From CAZHRK01 sp964534555 (lineage in GTDB: Bacteria; Babelota; Babeliae; Babelales; RVW-14): a DNA stretch of 64,000 nt. This document shows, in pieces, positions 36,433-45,650 of the stretch. The notes below the pieces were generated by a model that had not been told where the DNA came from, did no database searches, and was given only the letters and a program-made list of their open reading frames with translations. How positions within the stretch are numbered: position 1 is the first letter of the stretch; every line of letters starts with the position of its first letter. A program made the position numbers and the translations under genes. Location of the stretch: the NCBI GenBank assembly GCA_964534555.1, contig CAZHRK010000002.1, positions 1-64,000 on the forward strand, in the 5' to 3' direction.

Positions 36433-36918
36433 TTACTGAGCAACACTCACGCGGGCATGTTTAACGACTTTTCCATGGAGAGTGTACCCTTTGCTCAAGA
36501 CTTGTACAATATCCCCTGGTTGATGCTGTTCGCTTGCAACATTCATGAGTGCTTCATGGATCATCGGATCAAATTGCCCATCTGTTTTGATCTCTTCAAT
36601 TCCCATGTTTGCAAGGGTCTTTTGTGCATTTTTAACAACAAGTTCAAGCCCCTGGAGCCATGGGATTGTTTCGCCTTGTGCAGATGCTTGAGCTGTTGCA
36701 AATGCTCGTTCAATATCTTCAATAATCGGTAAAAACTTCGTAACAGTTTCAGCTTTTACTACTTCAGTCCATTCAGCGCGCTCACGCTGCATACGCTTTG
36801 TATAATTTTGAAGGTCTGCTTGAGCTCTTAAATAGAGGGTTTTGAAGTCATGTTCAGCTGCAGTTTGCTGTGGTTGGTCAGTTACAACGTCTTGGTTTTT
36901 GATGTCGTCGCTCATCAT
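36433..36918 (-). CDS. grpE: Nucleotide exchange factor GrpE
   Basis: A 161-residue GrpE, the DnaK nucleotide exchange factor. The long N-terminal helix contains LYLRAQADLQNYTKRMQRER; the C-terminal beta domain shows 'FDPMIHEALMNVAS' and 'VLSKGYTLHGKVVKHARVSVA'. Slightly short at the N-terminus. The start may be either of two adjacent ATGs. dnaK is not adjacent. Confidence 0.95.
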   Translation of the reverse strand: MMSDDIKNQDVVTDQPQQTAAEHDFKTLYLRAQADLQNYTKRMQRERAEWTEVVKAETVTKFLPIIEDIERAFATAQASAQGETIPWLQGLELVVKNAQKTLANMGIEEIKTDGQFDPMIHEALMNVASEQHQPGDIVQVLSKGYTLHGKVVKHARVSVAQ

Positions 36919-37144
36919 ACTGGTTAGTCCTTTACAAGCGCTAAAATCACGAATTAACTCTTTGATAGGGTCTTATACACGCGTATTACTGCTTAATGCA
37001 CAAGGACTGCAGTATACCATAAAATTACAAATGCCCAAGTCTCACCCAGGCTTTTCAGGGTGTAAACGTGTTGCAATTCCATTTGATTGGGCTGATACTA
37101 GGGGCCCTTAATTTAATATAAGAGCTTTACCAAATAGAGCAGGC

Positions 37145-38389
37145 ATGATTCGCTTATTTTTACTCGTCTTGTCTATTATTACTACTACCATGCTAAGCGC
37201 TGCTGTGAGCGAGAGCTTTGAGGATCGGCTTAAGCAAGAGTATTTTGCTCTGTACCGTAGTATAAAAAAGACCACGTTTATCGGGGTTCTTTTTAAATCA
37301 CGAATAAAAAATTGTGATGATTTTGCATCAGCTAATAAATTTAAGGTAGTTGATCCAGATGATTTCCCGCTTTTGTACGGGAACTTTATAAAATACTGGC
37401 CATTCAGCACAAAAGTAGGTTTTGGGCTTTTTGTTAAAAATAATACTTCTTACTGCGCAATTTATCCTGTCAGCAATAATTCAGGTACATCAGTGGCAGC
37501 ATCACGAGATAATCAGTATGTCTTAGGGATATCGCTTGAATTTTTTGTGGCGCTTCTTTTATCTGATCGTGCTGGTATTATTTTGCGAAGCATTTTTTAT
37601 CATGAGTTTGGCCACATAAGCTACTGGCTACCATCTAATCTTGTCACGTCACGAATTGACCAAATAACGTGCTCATTACACGAAGGGTCAGAACATTTTG
37701 ATGAGTATGCGGCAGATCTTTTTGCATTATTACATCTTGGGTTTGAGCGGTACTATAACTTCTTTCTTGTCTTACCGCTCTTTGATGCTTTTATTGCTGG
37801 ACTTAAAGGACGTATTTATCAGCCAGGATCAGGCATGGTTTTGACTTTTTCTGTCATAAAATATCTTGCTCAGATGATGCGATGCTTGCCGGTAGAAGGT
37901 TTTATTCCTACTGATTATAATGTCTCTTCTTATGTTGCAGATTTTTCTACAGCCGCAGCTTATTTTATAGATGAGCAGTATGCATTACTGAGTGATTTTT
38001 TCCCTTCAGGTGGAGTAGCGCTCGACAGGGATAAAGCACTTGAAGAATTAGCAAATGATCTTGGAAATGCATCTGAGTGTCACCCTTCAATTGCTGCGCG
38101 GGCAATCTTTTTGTACAAGGTCTCTTTAATCATGCAGCGCAAGGCACAGAGCTTTGCAGAGTCTGATGATTATTATAAAGATGTTGTTTATACAATTAAT
38201 TCATCTTTTTGTGGATCAAGAAAGCAGAATATAGAGATAACTTTCTATGATAAAAAATGTGCATCCGAAGCCAAGAAATCAAGTATGCGAATTTCGTTTT
38301 CTAGCTCGCTGAAAACCTTTTCACTGCCTATTGTTTCTTTGCATACGGTGAGCAATAAAGATTACCTGCACGGATTAGCTGTCTGTTAG
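37145..38389 (+). CDS. Secreted M48-like zinc metalloprotease
   Basis: A 414-residue protein with a signal peptide (MIRLFLLVLSIITTTMLSAA). The zinc motif HEFGH is at 153-157, with a downstream helix HFDEYAADLFAL at about 184-195 giving the third ligand, the M48-type HExxH...ExxAD arrangement. Outside these motifs similarity to known M48 enzymes is not obvious. It heads a pair with the next gene and should be active, unlike the degenerate relative at 7648-8502. Confidence 0.75.
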   Translation: MIRLFLLVLSIITTTMLSAAVSESFEDRLKQEYFALYRSIKKTTFIGVLFKSRIKNCDDFASANKFKVVDPDDFPLLYGNFIKYWPFSTKVGFGLFVKNNTSYCAIYPVSNNSGTSVAASRDNQYVLGISLEFFVALLLSDRAGIILRSIFYHEFGHISYWLPSNLVTSRIDQITCSLHEGSEHFDEYAADLFALLHLGFERYYNFFLVLPLFDAFIAGLKGRIYQPGSGMVLTFSVIKYLAQMMRCLPVEGFIPTDYNVSSYVADFSTAAAYFIDEQYALLSDFFPSGGVALDRDKALEELANDLGNASECHPSIAARAIFLYKVSLIMQRKAQSFAESDDYYKDVVYTINSSFCGSRKQNIEITFYDKKCASEAKKSSMRISFSSSLKTFSLPIVSLHTVSNKDYLHGLAVC

Positions 38390-38526
38390 CTTCTTTATCT
38401 AAAAAAACTTTAATTGTTTCAGGCTGAATAAAACATCTCTAAAAATAGCCTGATATGCCGTTTGTTCACCTCTCTTCACGCTGGTACCCTAGGTTGTAGC
38501 TAAAAATTATGACGCATGGGGGATCT

Positions 38527-39735
38527 ATGTTACAGTTTGTAATGTTGCTATTACTTACATTATTATATTGTTTACCGGTTTTTTCAGTAGAGACTACCGG
38601 AGATTTTTCCCATGGCAGCGCTTTGTACGCATCTTATGTTCAAAGCACAGCTGAAACTAATGATTATCAAGTTTCATCAGATCTTACAGCATTTACTTCG
38701 GGTGATGATTTTACCTTTTACTCGCCAGTGAAAACTGAATTTTTCCTTAAACAAAACAGGAATAATTTCTTTTCCTTAGAGCAGAAGTCTTTTTATAAGG
38801 GATTGGGTGTTGTTTCAAAGTACCATGTTTATGCATCATATCCTGCTCTTTATCTTTCGTTTAATACAAATAAAAGTTATTTGGCATATTTTCTTGGGCA
38901 TGAAGTAGGCCATGCAAAATTAGATCATCTTAATGAGCTTTTTTGCCATCCGCTTGAAGAGCTAAGAAAGAAGGTTTATGGCTTTGCAGGTTTTTGTGGT
39001 TTTTTCAGAGAAATAGAAGCTGATATGTATGGCGCGCTTGGCTTAAAAAACACAAACATTGGCCCAAATGCCTTCCTTTTTAAATGCGTAGCTGATGTGC
39101 TGTATGATCTTTTTGATGCAGATGAAGCAAATGAGCCTGCCTCCGGTGATAAGACTAAGCGAGAAATTATTTTAGAATTAGTCCTGCAGGTGCTCAAAGA
39201 TTGTGATTACCTCTTTTCTGGTGAGGCATTATCGCCAACAGATGAGGTCGTTAGCATGATAGAAAATGCTGTGGCAAAAGCTTACAGCGCCAGACGAACC
39301 TTTTGGCATAAGTATCCATTTAGGCTGTATGGAAAACTAAAAGAGCTTCTTGGCGGTTCGCTTGGATCATTTAAGCCTGAAAAAAATCGCAGCCCATTGG
39401 CGGCTGCTGTTGCCGATTATCCACCTAATGGTGATCGCGTTCAGCTTCTTTATTTATTTCATATGGTTGCATCGGGGCAACAAGCATCTGCTCTATACAA
39501 AATGAGGCCTACAAGCCCACATGGTTGCTCTATCGTTTCTATTAAAAGAGACGCTCAAGCTGACAACCGTCTTACAGTTGAAGTAGCAAGCTCTTTTGCT
39601 CTTAATAATGGCAAATCATATAGGCGCGTATGCACCCTTGTGCAAGGTGAAACTATCTCAAGCTCAATTTCTCACGCAGTTATTTATCCTGAACCTGCTG
39701 GCTCAGCTTCTTTTTCTCAAGCTCAATCATCATAA
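38527..39735 (+). CDS. Secreted M48-like zinc metalloprotease, second copy
   Basis: A 402-residue protein with a signal peptide (MLQFVMLLLLTLLYCLPVFS). It has HEVGHAKLDH at about 125-134 and FREIEADMYGALGL at about 161-174, the same two-motif zinc site as its upstream neighbour. The ATG at 38527 is preferred over 38509 because GGGGGA precedes it. The two proteins differ strongly outside the motifs, so duplication, if any, is old. The last 56 bases overlap the convergent methyltransferase gene. Confidence 0.75.
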   Translation: MLQFVMLLLLTLLYCLPVFSVETTGDFSHGSALYASYVQSTAETNDYQVSSDLTAFTSGDDFTFYSPVKTEFFLKQNRNNFFSLEQKSFYKGLGVVSKYHVYASYPALYLSFNTNKSYLAYFLGHEVGHAKLDHLNELFCHPLEELRKKVYGFAGFCGFFREIEADMYGALGLKNTNIGPNAFLFKCVADVLYDLFDADEANEPASGDKTKREIILELVLQVLKDCDYLFSGEALSPTDEVVSMIENAVAKAYSARRTFWHKYPFRLYGKLKELLGGSLGSFKPEKNRSPLAAAVADYPPNGDRVQLLYLFHMVASGQQASALYKMRPTSPHGCSIVSIKRDAQADNRLTVEVASSFALNNGKSYRRVCTLVQGETISSSISHAVIYPEPAGSASFSQAQSS

Positions 39736-40507
39736 ACCAACCTCGCTTTTTCCATCCACCAAGGCAAGCACAAATGTATGCAACCCACTGAAAAGCTTTT
39801 GATTTTTGGTAAAGCAGATCATGGTTTGTAATAGGCGCTTGCATGAGGTTGACCGTTACCGGCAGCTGCGCAATCATTTTTTGAGCTTCTTTAAATGTAA
39901 AAGCCTGAGTGCCAAGGCTTTCTTGATGATAATAAAGCACATTTCTGAAAGACTTAAATGGCTTACCCCTTAAGAGCGCATGTCTTAAATACTGATAAAA
40001 AGCGTAGAGTGATGAGCGATTATAAATCATTAGCTTGATCGTGCCGCCAGGCTTTGTTACGCGTACAAGTTCTTCAAGGCTTTTAAATGTGTCTGGTGAA
40101 TGGTGTATTACACCCCAGGAGTAGACAAGGTCAAAGCTATTATTTTCATACGGTAGATTTTCTGCATCACCAATCGTGACTTCTGCAGCCTTCAGATTAT
40201 TTATTGCAAGGCGATGATTGACGTGATTGATCGCTTCTTCTGTAAGATCGACTCCATACGCAATAGCTCCTGCACGAACCCACTGTACAAAATCAGTTCC
40301 TGCGCCAACGCCGACTTCTAGAACTTTTTTCCCATGAAATCGCGAAAATTGGGCGAATGCAAATATTTCAGGCTCAATAGAATACCGAAATGCCTCAATA
40401 GCTTTAAAATACTCACGCGAATACTTTTTTTGATCAATAAATTCAGTACCACAAGCAGCTTGATTCCAGTATTTTTTAACCTCTTGCTTTAAGGTTGTGG
40501 GGTTCAT
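39680..40507 (-). CDS. Class I SAM-dependent methyltransferase
   Basis: A 275-residue methyltransferase. SAM motif I is VLEVGVGAGTDFV, followed by YGVDLTEEAI, GDAENLPYENNSFDLVYSWGVIHH and 'VTKPGGTIKLMIYN', the Methyltransf_11 pattern. Last gene of the minus-strand glycan operon, overlapping the GT4 upstream by four bases, so it probably methylates a glycan or a lipid carrier. No signal peptide. Its 3' end overlaps the convergent protease gene. Confidence 0.88.
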   Translation of the reverse strand: MNPTTLKQEVKKYWNQAACGTEFIDQKKYSREYFKAIEAFRYSIEPEIFAFAQFSRFHGKKVLEVGVGAGTDFVQWVRAGAIAYGVDLTEEAINHVNHRLAINNLKAAEVTIGDAENLPYENNSFDLVYSWGVIHHSPDTFKSLEELVRVTKPGGTIKLMIYNRSSLYAFYQYLRHALLRGKPFKSFRNVLYYHQESLGTQAFTFKEAQKMIAQLPVTVNLMQAPITNHDLLYQKSKAFQWVAYICACLGGWKKRGWFMMIELEKKKLSQQVQDK

Positions 40508-41694
40508 TTCTCTTTCTCCTTAAACAAAACCTGGTCATAAATCAGTGAGATTTTGCGTACTTGAGTGTCTGCATTAAAGGCCTTCACACAATGAGTGTAC
40601 GCATTTTGACCAATTTGTTGAGCTGTAGTTTTATTTTTTAAAACATACAGCAGTGTATCAACCCATGCATCATAATCTGAAGCTGACACTAAAAAACCTG
40701 TAGTTTTATTAATTACAAGCTCATCAAGTGGTGCAAGATCAGATGCGATAACAGGGCGCTTCATCATGCCTGCTTCAATAATTGGTCTTGCAAAATGACC
40801 AACTGTCGCAGGGAAAACAATAACGGTACTTTCAGCCATGAGCTTAGGGATATCGTGTACAAGGCCAACAACAGTGCAGGCTTTGCCAAGATCATGAATC
40901 ATTTGCCAGGCTGTTGCTGCGGTTTTATTAGTTTTTCTAAAGCTGTTTTGTTTTGCGAAAGGCATATGCCCTGCGATTATAAGCTGAGCATCAGGCAGGT
41001 GCAGTATAAGTTTTTTCATAACCTGCAGTATGGTTATAATCCCTTTTTCTTCTGACATTCCACCAACATATAAAATTGTTGGGATTATCGGATAATAGTG
41101 TTCGTCTGTAAGTTTGTAACGATGCGCGGGCGCAAAATTTTCAACGACATGAGTTTTTTTTAAAGGCTTCCAGGGCTCTGCATCATGATGAGAAATACCA
41201 ATTATTTTTGTTGCAAGAGTACCTACTATTTTTTGAGTTAGTAGTTTACGGATGCCAAAATACCCATCAGCAAGAGGTTCTCTGATATGCCAAACAACAG
41301 GTATGTTGTATTTTTGTGCCGCAAGCGCCCACCCAGAAAGTGAGCTTGTATTAAGATGAATTATGTCAGGGTTAACTGCGCTATATATTTTAGGTGCGAT
41401 AAAAAACCATGTTTTTATTAGATCAAAAAAACAACGCATAATCATCGGCAGGTGGTACCATCGTAACCACCAAATTTTTGTGTGTGGGAAGTCGTAGGTT
41501 TTTGTTGGGCCTAGTGTTTTGATGCCTGCATCTTGATAGAGTTTAATTACCTCTGATTCATGTAAAAATACTACAGTGCAGTCGTATTGCTTTGGGTCAA
41601 GCTGCTGGATTAAATATAAAAGGCTGAGCGGTGCGCCGCCCAGCCCTTTTCCATGATGAACAAAAAGAATTTTAGTTGCACTAAGCTGTTTCAT
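40504..41694 (-). CDS. GT4 family glycosyltransferase
   Basis: A 396-residue retaining glycosyltransferase of the GT-B fold. N-terminal FVHHGKGLGGAPLSLLYLI is the acceptor-side glycine loop; the C-terminal domain has ILYVGGMSEEKGI, 'IIAGHMP' and the donor motif RPIIEAGMMKRPVIASDL with the EX7E-type glutamate. Four-base overlaps on both sides (dehydrogenase and methyltransferase) show translational coupling. Sugar unknown. Confidence 0.9.
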   Translation of the reverse strand: MKQLSATKILFVHHGKGLGGAPLSLLYLIQQLDPKQYDCTVVFLHESEVIKLYQDAGIKTLGPTKTYDFPHTKIWWLRWYHLPMIMRCFFDLIKTWFFIAPKIYSAVNPDIIHLNTSSLSGWALAAQKYNIPVVWHIREPLADGYFGIRKLLTQKIVGTLATKIIGISHHDAEPWKPLKKTHVVENFAPAHRYKLTDEHYYPIIPTILYVGGMSEEKGIITILQVMKKLILHLPDAQLIIAGHMPFAKQNSFRKTNKTAATAWQMIHDLGKACTVVGLVHDIPKLMAESTVIVFPATVGHFARPIIEAGMMKRPVIASDLAPLDELVINKTTGFLVSASDYDAWVDTLLYVLKNKTTAQQIGQNAYTHCVKAFNADTQVRKISLIYDQVLFKEKEK

Positions 41695-43220
41695 ACTGAT
41701 GCGCTGACACTCCCTGTGCGTGCGGGTGTAACAAAGTCAGTAGCTGTATCGCTTAGTTCGTGCTTAAGGCTGTTTCTGCCTACACAAAAATAACTAATAC
41801 CTTGTTTGATAAAGTCATCTGCAGGATAAATGTTGCGAGCATCAAAAAGTGTTTTATCTTTAGTGAGCAAGAAGTCGCTAGCTTTTAAGCTGCGCAGTTC
41901 GCTCCACTCTGTCATAAGAATAGCAAAATCAGCTTCAGCAAGCGCCGCGTGCGCAGAATCAGCGTATATGATGCTATCACCAAAAATTTGCTGCATGTTT
42001 TTTGCTGCTACAGGATCGTATGCAATAACTTGTGCACCGCTTTCAAGCAAAAATTTGATGATGTCGATAGCAGGTGCGCAGCGAATATCATCTGTTTCTG
42101 GTTTGAATGCAAGTCCCAAAACTGCAACATTTTTTGTTGCCAGCGCTGGGCCGTAGTAGATGTTTATCATTTGAGCAAACCAAATGCGTTGGAAATCATT
42201 GATCGCATCGACTTCCTGTACAAGCGTCATTGGCATGCCGTACTTGCTTCCCATCTGTACAAGAGCTTTAACATCTTTAGGAAAGCAGCTGCCACCGTAT
42301 CCAATACCAGCCTTGAGGAACATTGGGCCGATTCGTTGGTCAGCGCCCATGCCTTTTTCAACAGCTTTAATATCAGCCCCAACTCTGTCTGCAAGGTGTG
42401 AAAGTTGATTCATAAAGCTGATACGCGTTGCAAGCATAGCGTTTGCTGCGTACTTAGTCAGTTCTGCTGATTCAATATTCATATGAAAAAGTTGCTCTGG
42501 TGATCTGAGGAAGGGCGCATACAGCTCTTGGAGTGTCTTGAGTGCGCGCTCTGAGTCAACACCGATAACTACTCGATCAGGAATAAGGAAATCTTTAACT
42601 GCATCACCTTCTTTAAGAAACTCTGGGTTTGATGCAACATCAAAAGGAATAGCAACGTTTCTGAGGGCGATTTCTTGATTGATGAGCTCTCGAACACGAG
42701 CTGCTGTGCCCACCGGAACGGTTGATTTATTCACAACAACAACATAATTAGAAATATTTCTTCCTATTTCACGTGCTGCTTGATCTACAAATGACAAATC
42801 TGCTGAACCATCAGCCATTGGTGGAGTCCCAACGCATGAGAAGATGAGGTCAGGATTGTGCGCTAACCCCTCTTTGATCGTTGATACAAAGCTTATTGTT
42901 TTTTTGCTCAGCGCCTGTGTGACAAGTGTATCAAGGTTCGGTTCATAAAAAGGAATTTTTCCTTGCAGAAGGGCATCTATTCTTTGTTGGTTATTTTCAA
43001 TAATAACAACTTTATTACCCTTGGTTGCAAAACATGCCCCCGTTACAAGGCCAACGTAGCCCGCGCCGATAATTGCGATTGTCTTCATTTTCTCTCCCTG
43101 CACGGTTTTTTGAGCTTTCAAAAGCCAGTCAGGAATACTAGTTGTGCTGTACATCCCGAGTTGTGCGATACTCGTCATCATGATTGCAAGAGCTAATACT
43201 CTTTGAAGCATCATTTTCAT
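41691..43220 (-). CDS. ugd: UDP-glucose 6-dehydrogenase with N-terminal signal-like extension
   Basis: A 509-residue form of an enzyme that oxidises UDP-glucose to UDP-glucuronate with two NAD+. The catalytic part begins MKTIAIIGAGYVGLVTG and has the catalytic cysteine in GYGGSCFPKD; all three UDPGDH domains are present. A 44-residue leader (MKMMLQRVLALAIMMTSIAQLG) precedes it and looks like a signal peptide. Two ATGs have good ribosome sites: 43220 (GGGGGAAGG) and 43088 (GGGAGAGA), the latter giving the normal 465-residue cytosolic enzyme. Both may be used. It pairs with the decarboxylase at 47732-48745. Confidence 0.92.
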   Translation of the reverse strand: MKMMLQRVLALAIMMTSIAQLGMYSTTSIPDWLLKAQKTVQGEKMKTIAIIGAGYVGLVTGACFATKGNKVVIIENNQQRIDALLQGKIPFYEPNLDTLVTQALSKKTISFVSTIKEGLAHNPDLIFSCVGTPPMADGSADLSFVDQAAREIGRNISNYVVVVNKSTVPVGTAARVRELINQEIALRNVAIPFDVASNPEFLKEGDAVKDFLIPDRVVIGVDSERALKTLQELYAPFLRSPEQLFHMNIESAELTKYAANAMLATRISFMNQLSHLADRVGADIKAVEKGMGADQRIGPMFLKAGIGYGGSCFPKDVKALVQMGSKYGMPMTLVQEVDAINDFQRIWFAQMINIYYGPALATKNVAVLGLAFKPETDDIRCAPAIDIIKFLLESGAQVIAYDPVAAKNMQQIFGDSIIYADSAHAALAEADFAILMTEWSELRSLKASDFLLTKDKTLFDARNIYPADDFIKQGISYFCVGRNSLKHELSDTATDFVTPARTGSVSASV

Positions 43221-43255
43221 ACCTTCCCCCAAAATAGATATTAAGAACATCTTTT

Positions 43256-44380
43256 TTAAGTGAGAGTGCTCCAAAAAGAGGCTGTTTTGCAACCAATTAT
43301 CTCATTTGAGTATTCGCGTTGAACTTTTTCAAAACCTGACAAAGCACGAATCTTCCTTAGCTGTTCATCTTGCATTAATCTTTCTAATTCCGCAAGCAGC
43401 GAGGCTTCGTTTTTCTGCTCAAAGATACTTCCCGCGCCAGCAAGCACATATGGAATTTCGCCTGCATCACTCCCTAGGACCGCTATTTTGCATGCCATAG
43501 CCTCAATAAGCACATGTCCAAACTGCTCTCGCCAGTTAGGAGTATCGTACGATGGCAAAACAAAAATGCTCATTTTTCTCATGTGCTGTGCCACATCAAC
43601 GTGTGTTGCCTGTGTTATGAAGACACGATGAGATAAACTGTGTTTTGTTATGTATGCATGCATCCCTGCTTCTTCTGGTCCTTTGCCAACAAATAACAGC
43701 TCCCATTCGTTGTACTGTGCAGCTAGTTTTTGAAAAACATTCAGGAGCATATAAATACCTTTTTCAGGCACAAATCGTCCTACAAATCCGATGATTTTTT
43801 TATTTGGGGTAGTTGTAGCGGGCGCGAATGTATGCATGTCAACACCAAGCTGAGGCAGAACATAAACGGGTTTTTTAAAGCCATTATCATATAATATTTT
43901 GACTGCGTCATGATTGCCCGCAATCGCTGCATCTGACAGCTTTAAATTAAGTCTGCGTATAGACGCATTCCAGATGCGCATCTTAAATGTTTCAGCTTCT
44001 TTCCAGTTAATCCACGTAAAAAATAACTGCTTGGGTTTAAGCCCGCATAACCGTGCTGTAAGCATGATTTGTAAATACGCGAGCGAGCTTGGGCCTTGCT
44101 CAACGTGGATTATGTTTGGCTTGATTGATCGTATAAGCCGAGCAAGCAGCAGCGGGCTAAAAAAATAAAGGAGCTCATTGCCGGTTTTATAAGCTTTTAG
44201 GCTAATACACCGCGTACTGCTTGTATTGTCTGACTCGCTGTAATTTCTGTATACGCCACCATGCCATGTGTCAGGCGTAAGAATTGTAATTGTATATTCA
44301 GGATTAGACCGCTTGACGGCATCCCACTTTGCTCTGTTTATTGGTGTTAGGTATGTGTGGCTAACAACCAGAACATTCAT
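43256..44380 (-). CDS. GT4 family glycosyltransferase
   Basis: A 374-residue GT-B enzyme. It starts MNVLVVSHTYLTPINRAKW. The C-terminal domain has IGFVGRFVPEKGI, LLFVGKGPEE and FGHVLIEAMACKIAVLGSDAGEIP, the donor-binding EX7E region. The ATG at 44380 is preferred; a further ATG lies at 44392. It overlaps the previous gene by about 20 bases and is 35 bases from the dehydrogenase. Sugar not predictable. Confidence 0.88.
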   Translation of the reverse strand: MNVLVVSHTYLTPINRAKWDAVKRSNPEYTITILTPDTWHGGVYRNYSESDNTSSTRCISLKAYKTGNELLYFFSPLLLARLIRSIKPNIIHVEQGPSSLAYLQIMLTARLCGLKPKQLFFTWINWKEAETFKMRIWNASIRRLNLKLSDAAIAGNHDAVKILYDNGFKKPVYVLPQLGVDMHTFAPATTTPNKKIIGFVGRFVPEKGIYMLLNVFQKLAAQYNEWELLFVGKGPEEAGMHAYITKHSLSHRVFITQATHVDVAQHMRKMSIFVLPSYDTPNWREQFGHVLIEAMACKIAVLGSDAGEIPYVLAGAGSIFEQKNEASLLAELERLMQDEQLRKIRALSGFEKVQREYSNEIIGCKTASFWSTLT

Positions 44381-45650
44381 GTGGTTTTCCATAGTGTTTT
44401 TGATTACTCATGAATGCAAGGCAAGGTTTTATTCTATTGCATTGCTCTATGAGTGTTTCAAGCTCTGGATATGTTTCTATAATTGCCTCATCAAGCTTTT
44501 CAATTAAGTTGTGCTCTGAAAAATGTTGATTTACCAGCATTCTTCCTGCCTCTGCCATTGATGAGTACAGTATTGGTGTGTTAAGGAGATATAAAACGCG
44601 CTCAGCCATTTTGGCATCGTCATTTATATCAACTAAATAGCCGGTAATTCCGTCAAAAACATAGTCAGTGGTGCCGCCGCAATCTGTTGCGATTACTGGG
44701 GTGCCTCGCAGGAGTGCCTCAAGCCCAACGATCCCGAGCCCTTCTTGATGTGACGTAATAAGAAGGAGCTTAGCCTTACCATACATCAGCTCCAGATCAT
44801 CGTTTGCGATTGGTCCTGTAAAGATAATGTTATCAAAAGAGCTGAGGTGCTCATATTTTTTTAGAACTTCATGGCTTGGTTTTGACCCAACAACATAAAG
44901 TTTAAGATCAGATTTTTGCTGGTAGATACGATCATATGAACGTATCAGCATGTCTATGTTTTTTCTTGGGTCGCTAAATCGTCCCACAGCGAGAATAAAA
45001 TTTTCTTTAGATTCGCATAAGTGCTGTGATTTTTCCGTACTTACGGGAAAGCCACAGACTTCAAAATTACCATTTTTTTTGCCGCTTAATTTTTCAAATG
45101 CCTGTGTTGCGTATTTGCTTACACCAAGGGTGTAGGATGATTTTTCAAGTACCAGACGCTCTATTTTTTGCATGCGCGGTTCTGCAAACATATTAATAAA
45201 TTTACGCATGCCGCAAAGTTCTTTTCTGCGTGCGGCGCCATCTCCCTCGTAGGGTGTGCCGATCCACATAATATATTTTTTATTAAGCAGTGCTAATGGA
45301 TGTGCTGCAATTCCTGTACCGCTTACCACCATGGCATAATCATAGTCTGCAAGATATTTACGCCAGGTCGGTAGCGTGAACTCATAGTGGCCAGGTTCCC
45401 AAAATGCCCATCGTGAGCCGATTTCAACGCACCGCATGCCAAAGTATGAATACTCAAGCGAGCTTGATGAGTATTTTAGCTGCTTAATATTAGCGCTTAT
45501 ATCGCGGTCAAAACCTAAAAAGAAAACAGTGGGCTCGAAATACCGCTCACAGTATTCGTATGCTTTTTTTAAGCATGCAAAAACGCCACCAAAACTATAC
45601 TGATTTCTGATCGACAAAATTGCGATCTTGGGTTTTTGTGTGATCGTCAT
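44361..45650 (-). CDS. GT4 family glycosyltransferase
   Basis: A 429-residue GT-B enzyme. The start at 45650 gives MTITQKPKIAILSIRNQYSFGG, a usual beginning, with GAAG upstream; a longer frame to 45755 would run deep into the preceding gene. Donor side motifs are FILAVGRFSDPRKN, LYVVGSKP and EGLGIVGLEALLRGTPVIATDCGG. The gene overlaps its upstream neighbour by 56 bases. Confidence 0.88.
   Translation of the reverse strand: MTITQKPKIAILSIRNQYSFGGVFACLKKAYEYCERYFEPTVFFLGFDRDISANIKQLKYSSSSLEYSYFGMRCVEIGSRWAFWEPGHYEFTLPTWRKYLADYDYAMVVSGTGIAAHPLALLNKKYIMWIGTPYEGDGAARRKELCGMRKFINMFAEPRMQKIERLVLEKSSYTLGVSKYATQAFEKLSGKKNGNFEVCGFPVSTEKSQHLCESKENFILAVGRFSDPRKNIDMLIRSYDRIYQQKSDLKLYVVGSKPSHEVLKKYEHLSSFDNIIFTGPIANDDLELMYGKAKLLLITSHQEGLGIVGLEALLRGTPVIATDCGGTTDYVFDGITGYLVDINDDAKMAERVLYLLNTPILYSSMAEAGRMLVNQHFSEHNLIEKLDEAIIETYPELETLIEQCNRIKPCLAFMSNQKHYGKPHECSGC

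Noticed and set aside
36842..37111. 89-residue plus-strand frame between grpE and the protease gene
   Set aside because: Starts inside grpE on the other strand, no ribosome site, no recognisable domain.
41949..42401. 150-residue plus-strand frame antisense to the UDP-glucose dehydrogenase gene
   Set aside because: The opposite strand carries the conserved dehydrogenase; this frame has no support.
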